A stretch of DNA of 40,500 nt from positions 1,969,501-2,010,000 of the forward strand of contig NC_135563.1 of NCBI RefSeq assembly GCF_964340395.1. The letters run 5' to 3'. The translations under genes and the position numbers were made by a program. Within the stretch, counting starts at the first letter, position 1; every line of letters begins with the position of its first letter. Under the pieces are notes generated by a model. It made no database searches. It was not told the origin of the DNA and was given only the letters and a program-made list of their open reading frames with translations. Below, one piece after another: positions 25,399-34,863 of this stretch. This DNA comes from Glandiceps talaboti. Taxonomy: Eukaryota; Hemichordata; Enteropneusta; Spengelidae.

Positions 25399-25610
25399 AT
25401 GGCACGATTGTTTGACGTCGTTATTGTGGGGTTGGTATATGTATCTTGCATCTCTTTGGCATTGTCAAACCATCGTCTTCACGAAATGCCTGAACTTTCC
25501 ATGCTAAAATATCAAAGAGTGGCTGATGAAGCGAAGATCAGAGAACGGAGACAGTCTGTGCAAGATGTTCAAGACGTTAGTAATTCTCCAACGATATTCG
25601 AATCTACGGA
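25399..25610 (+). CDS. PGGHG: GH65 exon 1 (signal peptide)
   Basis: It starts at ATG 25399 with MARLFDVVIVGLVYVSCISL, a classic short basic n-region and hydrophobic core; cleavage is likely near residue 23. The rest (to residue 70) is a polar linker with no match that I can recall in cytosolic vertebrate PGGHG. The donor GGA|GTAAGT follows, and two bases of a Glu codon carry over. Confidence 0.8.
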
Positions 25611-25820
25611 GTAAGTTTTAATGAATTTCCAGTACAGATTGTCATGTATGAGCTATCTGGTGAGGGCTCTTAGTGCCAAGACACTGCAACGGAACCACGT
25701 AAAAACAATATACAACAAACAAGCGTACACAGACACAGACAGACACACACACACACCGACACACACACACACACACACATACATACATACATACATACAT
25801 ACATACATACATACACACAC

Positions 25821-25887
<67 letters not shown>

Positions 25888-28338
25888 TGTACGCACATAT
25901 ATTACCATGTTGTTGGCAAATGGCACTTGATGACTAAATGTACCGTGACGTTTTCACTAATAGTTATTCAAGCCGTGAACTAACATTTCTAAATGTCCAG
26001 ATGTGCTTGTCGATAACCAGATTCTATCTATTTCTAATACGTAAGTATCATAGCTGCAATCTTTGATATGTTGAACATTGCCAGATTCCAGTCAGCAGGA
26101 ATAAGGTTGCACAGGGTGCAAAATCGCTGTGATCATAATTTTGAAATTATGTTTAAAAACTTACTTCACACAAACCTGAGATGTAAAATTTATTTGACAC
26201 AAGCTTTATCGTTTCTTGCAATTTACAAAATTAGCACGGTAATTAATATTCTTTGCAGATTACCAATGAATGATGATAATGACATTGACCTGAACTATAT
26301 GGCGTCTGTTGGCAATGGACATCTATGTACCACTATTTATAGTGACACGGTATATGTTAATGGACTATATAACGACAAACTTGGTGAGTTCAATTGCCAT
26401 GACGTTTCAGATTTCAGCTACTATCATTTTACTGTCATTATTTCAGTCAACTTCGTTTTGAGGCATTGCTACATGAAGTGATAGAATAGGAGAACTATTA
26501 TAATTCCAAGTGATAAGTCTTTAAATGACTTTGTTATATTTCATGGATTTCTGTAATGTAACGCTATCACGTCACGCACAAACTCGTTACAATCAATGGT
26601 ATGTGTCGGCAAGGATTTCTGTAATGTAACGCTCTCACGTCACGCACAAACTCGTTACAATCAAGGCTATGTGTCGGCAAGGATTTCTACGCACAAACTC
26701 GTTACAATCAAGGGTATGTATCGGTAACACTTGGAACCCCATGTGCAGTCGTACAGTAGTCGTAGTTACAATGACTTTTACATTAGTACAATTTTCAGAC
26801 GCTTTACGAGACTTACTAAAGACCTTAGATTGCCTGCATGAAATTATAGATAGCATTGTTTATTTGATATGAGAACGGCAGCTACAACAGATGTTTGACA
26901 TATCAATTTTACGATCTACATATCTTATTCTTTTGACAGTTTGCTCATTGGGCTGTTATTGATTTTAAAACTACCAATATTTTATTATCACGTTATGCCT
27001 ATTGAAATGAACAATTCAATCACGCTCCTAGCTGCATGTTCAACGTATGAAACCACGCGTTATTGGAATGTTGACTGATAACATTCTCGACCCTTATTTG
27101 ATAAACATAACACATCTCGTGATAGTATAAATTTACATTCGTCCTGAACCGATTATGCACCGGGGCCCCTCGGTGTGGGTACTCTGTTCGGACACGCACG
27201 GTTATGTTGGTGCTGCACCGGTATAAAGTTCCAACTGAATTCTTAAAAGCTACTAAGTTTGCCCGTGACACCCTATATATGCACACTTTTAACAAAGCAG
27301 AAGAAGATAGGCAAACTTGGTACGTACGTAGGTTGATAGAATTCAGTTTACGCAGGTGCAGCGTCAGCGTACATGTGTGTGTCTGAATAGGCTAACCAAA
27401 ACATAGGCTAACTTCTACATAGAGTTGTTATAATAACCACATGTGGTGGTACTATTATATATAATATTACCAACTTACTTACATGTAAAAATATGTTCTG
27501 AGGAGTAGCTAGTAATATCGTGGAGTGAACAATGAAAGACTATAGAGCAAACATTTTATTCTCTTACCAATATCCTATTAAATCAGCATCAATACTAGTA
27601 CAAAACAATTGTGAGCCTTCACCTACCTCTCCTCCAAGATGAATGAAATCACCGTTTTCTTGGATTGGCGAATCACCTAATCTTAGTTTGAAAGTAAACA
27701 CTATATAGGATTATCCTAATTGGTCCAATACCTCCTATATCGTAATGATGTGTATATTTTGTCGTGAACTTATAAAGTGTGGAATAAAAAACAATACATC
27801 TGTAGCTATGATGAGAACTGTCACTAACGCTAAAAGATCCTAGCTCTTTCAATATCCAACATTTTATTAATCAGTAGCTGATGTGGTGTAGAAGTCGGCT
27901 AATAAGCTCATTTCCATAACATTAGTATTTGTTTTTATTTTGGAATAAAAATATGTATAGTATAAATATGGAATATACGCAGATATCAGAACGTCCAAAC
28001 TAGAATACTTCGTCACTAGAGGGCGCCCTCAGTAGAGCAATCTTGATCTTGATCTCCAGAGTTAAAGAAGTCTTACGAATCTCTTTCCATAATGAAAGGG
28101 TTTGAATTGCATGTGTATCTTTCAGAAGTTAAAATACAATTCTGATTTATATCTGGGGGCTTTTCAGGTGTGAGTCATCGAGCTAGAATACCATCGAAAA
28201 ATGCAATACGTGTGTCGTTTGACACTGATATAGAAGAAGACGTTACAAGGAGATACTTCTTGGACGTGGAACAAGGTAGGACGGATTGTGATATTGTGGA
28301 CGTGCATGTCCGACGACGTGTTCTCCCAAAATAACACG

Positions 28339-28369
<31 letters not shown>

Positions 28370-28374
28370 ATACC

Positions 28375-28473
<99 letters not shown>

Positions 28474-28524
28474 GGACGGACGGACGGACGGACGGGCACA
28501 TACATACATACATACATACATACA

Positions 28525-28555
<31 letters not shown>

Positions 28556-31500
28556 CAAATTATTTTATTTCCGAAATACATGAAATTAGCATGTACAGGT
28601 ACAGTATTACTGAGTTCACACAGCATCTAGCAGGAAATATTTAAAATTATACATGTTATCCACATCACCAAGGCAAAATATTGTGTGTTAGTCGTTATAA
28701 TGCCTGAATCTCTTTCTCCAGATATTACTAGAACCAATTATTAAACTATATAATGTTGTAATATTTTGCAATGTATTTAGCATTAATCATATTCAAACCA
28801 CTTACAAATCTGTAGCGAATATTGCCATGGCTTCCTAATATTAATACCGTATAACCTCAGTACGAAATCCATAGTTATTTATTTCCAATGATAACGTGCA
28901 TCGAATGGAATGGCGATTTCTATCAATCAAGTCGCTTTGTTCTGTTTGTCAATGACAACAATGTCGGGACGTGTATGTTGGTGTTTCATCGTTAAGAGTC
29001 AAACAGTGTAGGTTTTAACAGAATGTCTGTGTATGTCTCATTATCAGCATTACTATCTTGGATATGATTTTCTTATAGATTATATCTCAGACCACTAAAT
29101 AGAGGTTTGAGATTATATTAACTATCCGGTTATGTCTTTGTTGATACAGTTTCTGGAATTGTGTACACTCATTGAGTATGGGATGCTGTTTCAGATGGAT
29201 GTCGACATATTTTGTATATGTAGTTGTGTAGTACAGTGACAGGAGGCTTTCACACTGGAGTAATTGTATATCGACCTCTCTCTATAAAGGATCTTAGTTT
29301 GTCGTCGATCTTGTGATTACAGATAGGCTGCTGATAAGGAGTGGTTGATCTTTCCCGCATCCCAAAGTACACACCCATGTGACGACATTGCCTTGTGCCC
29401 TTGAGATCTGCTGCTTGTTGTTGTAAACTATGCTGTTTGTATGTAGAGTAGAAAGATCTAGTTGTTTTGAATGTTAATGAAACTCTAATATGTATATGTC
29501 ATCCACTTTTAGCAAAGATATGTTTTTCCGTTTACACATTTCAAGGAAATTGATCCATTGTGATTTTGGCCAATTTACCCCGGAGTGTTTTACAAGGTTG
29601 CCTCTGTCGTCAAGGGCAAATCCTGCAAAGTTATTGGTGTCGTTGTCTGTTGCTAGGGTAGCTTTCCGTTTTTATTTGAATATGTAATAGTGATTGACGG
29701 GCTGCTTGCCGCACGTTTGGGTCAGCATTGTTGAGAAGTGATAAATAGAATGACAGATGTTTTGCATAGAACATTATATGTGGATTAATTAACCACAGTC
29801 CTCCTAATGACTTTGGTGTGAAAAAGAACGATCTTGTTGACGATGAGTTCAGCTCAAACCAATGCCTGGCATAGCCTATGATTGTGTCCTTTCCTGTAAA
29901 ATGTAGATTCGGGTAGTAAAAGTTCAGTTTTGACATTTACATCACATTCACTGCAGATAGTTTCGCAGAGGTTGGTATACATTGATTCGTATCTTTTGTA
30001 GATAGTATCTTTAAAATCGTTGAGCGTGTTAACTTATTTGTTGTTAACGGAGTTTTCAATGTTTATATCATATCCAAGATACGTGTATGACTGGTTGCGT
30101 TCGAATATTGGTGTGGGCATACATCCATCCATCCCTACCTACCTACCTACCTCCATCCATCCATCCATCCATCCATCCATACATACATACATACATACAT
30201 ACATACATACATACATACATACATACATACATACATCCCTCCCTCCCTACCTACCTACCTACCTACCTCCATCCATCCATCCATCCATCCATCTATACAT
30301 ACATACATACATACATACATACATACATACATACATACATACATACATACATACATACATACACATGCACATATATACCTTTGTTTTACAATGTGCCATT
30401 CAAAAGAGTCGATTTAAGAAAATTCATAAAAAGGTATATCTAAAGATTACTTAAGGAATCCATGACAAGATATATACGACTCTCAATTACAATGATTCTA
30501 GTATGATACCGGTATAAATTATTACGTATACAGTCATAAGAATGCAAATTACAATTTGTAACTTCTGTCTTCCTAAATGGTATTATTGTATTCAAAATTA
30601 CTTATTCAATCATGTTTCTTACCAGGTGTTTGGCATGAAGAATCTGCACACTTAAATTTCAAAGTTACTGTTCGTATCTTTGCACACCGTTACTACAATA
30701 GATTACTAGTTACCCAAGTGCAATTCGAAAGACTTGGAAGTAATACTGATGATATAACAGTAACATTGACCAACAACGAAGGCTCGGAGACTGATGATAT
30801 TAACTTTGGTACTGAAGAAGACTACACCATAGGATTAGGATCTCTGACGTAAGTACGCAAGACTGATGAACACGTGTCATTAGAGATTCCATAGAAATCT
30901 GGACGCGTCATTCTTGATAGTCGTAGACTCAGGTACATTCCAGTGGGTGTGAATGAAACTGAATTAGTCATGTTTATGTAAATATTTGACCACTGAACCA
31001 ATGAATCTGAATATGAAAGCGAGCGGTACCACCTATCAAAAATCATTCTATACCCAATCTGGGGTGATTGGAAAGATGGCACTCCTTCAAGGGTCTGGGT
31101 AGCCAAGGCTACATTATTTGTAGTTGTTGTAATATCTAATCTGGGGTTATTGGAAGGATAGCCTTCCTGTAAGGGTCTGGGTAACCAAGACTAGATTATT
31201 TGTAGTTGTGGTAATACCTAATCTGGGGTGATTGGAAGGATATCTCTCCTGTAAGGGTCTGGGTAACCAATGCTATATTATTTGTAGTTGTGGTAATACC
31301 TAATCTGGGGTGATTGGAAGGATAGCTCTCCTGCAAGGGTCTGGGTAACCAAGACTATATTATTTGTAGTTATGGTAATACCTAATCTGGGGTGATTGGA
31401 AGGATAGCCTTCCTGTGAGGGTCTGGGTAACCAATGCTAGATTATTTGTAGTTGTGGTAATACCTAATATGTAGTGATTGGAAGGATAGCCTTCCTGTAA

Positions 31501-34500
31501 GGGTCTGGATAACCAAGATGATGTTATTTGTAGTTTACCAACAATATGACACCGTGACGTCGTTTACCACAGTGATTGATTGACACCGTGACGTCGTTTA
31601 CCACAGTGATTGATTGACACCGTGACGTCGTTTACCACAGTGATTGATTGACACCGTGACGTCGTTTACCACAGTGATTGATTGACACCGTGACGTCGTT
31701 TACCACAGTGATTGATTGACACCGTGACGTCGTTTACCACAGTGATTGATTGACACCGTGACGTCGTTTACCACAGTGATTGATTGACACCGTGACGTCG
31801 TTTACCACAGTGATTGAATGACACCGTGACGTCGTTTACCACAGTGATTGATTCATGTTACTACGTTTCCGATAATGCACCATTCCAGGTATTCACGACG
31901 ACTGTTTTGCAAATTCTTATTCCAGCACGAGAAATCAAACAACAAACAAACAAACAGACAGCCAGACAAACTACATTATTATATATCTTGCTATATCATT
32001 TGAGTTCCATTATAGATTTACAGATTTTAAATTTCAAAGACGGAAACACTGCTTCGAAGATTTAAATGTTTACTATGCTTTCTTTTTTCCAAACTCAGGT
32101 GCAAGAAACGAGATGGTCGTACTAAAGTAGCTGAAACGAGATACAGTGGTTTATCCACCGTATCCCAATACTACACAGTAATCGATACCAACCTAGTGTT
32201 TACAGACGTAGACGTTAACAAGACATACAACTACATCACTTCAATTGACCAGAATGATAATGTAGCACAATCAGACTTTGACGATGCCATTCTAAGTATA
32301 GAAGCAGATGAAGGAGACGAACTGCTCGCCTTGCATGTCCAGAAATGGAAAGATACGTGGAACAATGGAAGGATAGAGGTCGACGACGTTCAATTAGGAA
32401 AACTTATTTACGGCAGTTTTTACTACATTCTTAGTTCCCTGCCCACTGTAGAGGAGACAAACAACCCTAAGAACCAGTTCTTTGGTTTGAGTCCAGGAGG
32501 GCTTGCAAACGGTGCCTATCTACGTGACTACCAGGGGCACAGTTTTTGGGACACAGAAACATGGATGTATCCAACGATAATGATGTTCTACCCAAACCTT
32601 GGTAAAGATATGTTGTCATACAGGTGGTATGTGAGATACGAGGCCATGAGACGAGCAAACTGTAACTGGCATACAGGTACAAGGTATCCATGGGAGTCAG
32701 CCTTCTCTGGCGCTGAGACAACACCGGACTGTTGCGTTGAGACAAGGGAAAACCAGCAGCATATCACGAGTGACATTGCATTTGCTGCGAGGCAGTATAT
32801 TTCTGCAACTCGAGATGTAGACTGGTTGAACGACTGGGGCTGCGAGTTCACAAGGGAAATTGCAAACTTTTGGCAAAGTCGTGTCACCTATAACGAAGAA
32901 AGAGACGCATGGGAACTTTTAGGTAAACACATATTTTTTGCACTCAGTAACTTCCGTGAAATCTATTGGTGGAGATGTAATGGTCTTATGCAATAGAAAT
33001 AAATGCCTCCAATATTGATCAACAATGAAACGAAGGAATTGTGAACACTGGGGGTCGTTGGACTAACTCGGCCCTCGACTATCTTGTCGTAAAACCTGGG
33101 GCATCTTTACGACACCGTCCGAGACACACACTATTGTTTTACGTTGCATCAGTAGAAAAACAACACTCTGTTTTTTGAGAATGAATAGCTTAGAATAGAA
33201 TAGATTTACACAGCAAAATTTATCAATACTTGAATACTTATCAGAATTAAATATATCTGAAGACATGCATAATAATGTTTGATTGTTTCCAGGAGTAATG
33301 CCGCCAGATGAATACCATGGAGAGGTGGATAATTCTATCTATACAAATGTTGGAGCCAGTTTGGCGATATTCCTGGCAAACTATGCCTCCTGTCTTTGCG
33401 GAGATGAACCCTTACCCGAAGACTGGATAAGCAAGGCACGGAACATGACATACATATTCGATAATGAGAACATGTTTCATCCGGAATATGAAGGCTATCC
33501 GATTGGTAAGTGTCGTCGATAGTTTGCCAATATCACCATTCATATATTCCTTCACAGTGTGTATAAATGGCTTTTGAAACACGGTTATCGGACAACTTGA
33601 TGTAAATCAATTAATTGCGAATACTTTAATAGTATGTAGTTTTTGTAGACAAGACCATTCTTTGCTTATACTAGCCTCAGACGACTACAGTGGTCAGAGT
33701 ACTAGCTAATATAACGTGTGTGGTGCCAAGACGAATTTGACCAATATTTCATAAGAATTTTGCTCTAAATCACTTCTAATGATAGCCACTTAGTATTAAT
33801 TAACTTTATTCCACAGGAGAAGAAATAAAACAAGCCGATGTAGTACTTCTTGGCTTTCCAATGATGTGGGAAATGTCAAATGAAGTTCGTCAAAACGACT
33901 TAGACATGTACGAGCCTGTAACAGACCCTTTTGGACCGGCTATGACATGGGGTATGCATTGTATTGGTCACCTTGAACTTGAGAACTACGACAAAGCCGA
34001 AGATTTATATGACAGAAGCTATAGTTTGTACATGCGGGAACCATATAAGGTTGGTAGACTGTAGGTACATGTGATATTACAGCTGGAGGGGGGGGGTACA
34101 TGTGAAAACCGTACAAAGTTGGTATACTGTATGTAGGTACATCGTTATCATGTCATGGTGTCTTCATATACGGTGTGTGTGGGGTTCGTAATCCACTTTG
34201 AATCTATATAAATATTTATTGAATGAATATGTCATCTTATCTTTCCTACCACGACTTTGTCGGGGTTTTACTTTGCTGTTGAATCTGTTGAAAATGAAAA
34301 CAAGGGTAGTCACGAACTTTTGCTATATGATGTGTTTACGTTCATTGTTAGAGACACAGCCTAACGCGAGGCTTTAACACACTGGAACAATACAAATTTG
34401 ACAACCAATGTTTGTGAAATTAATGATTTAAATAATCGGTTTCGATTGGTGAAGAAACGGTCTCCTTGCACAACATAATGGAACAATGGTGTGGATGGAT

Positions 34501-34817
34501 TCCAATAACTGCTCCTGCTGGAGAAGATTATATGAAAAATGGGATGAAACTGTCAATAATTAACGTTGGTGTGTATTCCTCTGACTTTTGAATGAAGTGA
34601 GATGGCATAATTAGGACACTACGATATGTTGACAATATAAAACAATAATAGCTGAAAAAATCTAACTCTAGAACAAAGACAACAACAAGAACGAGGCCAC
34701 AAATTTAAACAACTTTCAGTTACTTTAAGCATATGGTAAATGTTTACGTCATAAATGATATCATACATGTATTCATGTTAGATATGGACCGAGTCCCAAT
34801 CTGGAATTGGCGCCGTC

Positions 34818-34863
<46 letters not shown>

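Noticed and set aside
34050-34066. Alternative exon 7 donor at 34054 (GTAGAC) and short in-frame ending at GRL-stop
   Set aside because: It breaks the frame to exon 8, whereas the AAG|GTTGGT donor joins EPYK to IWTE as in the vertebrate protein.
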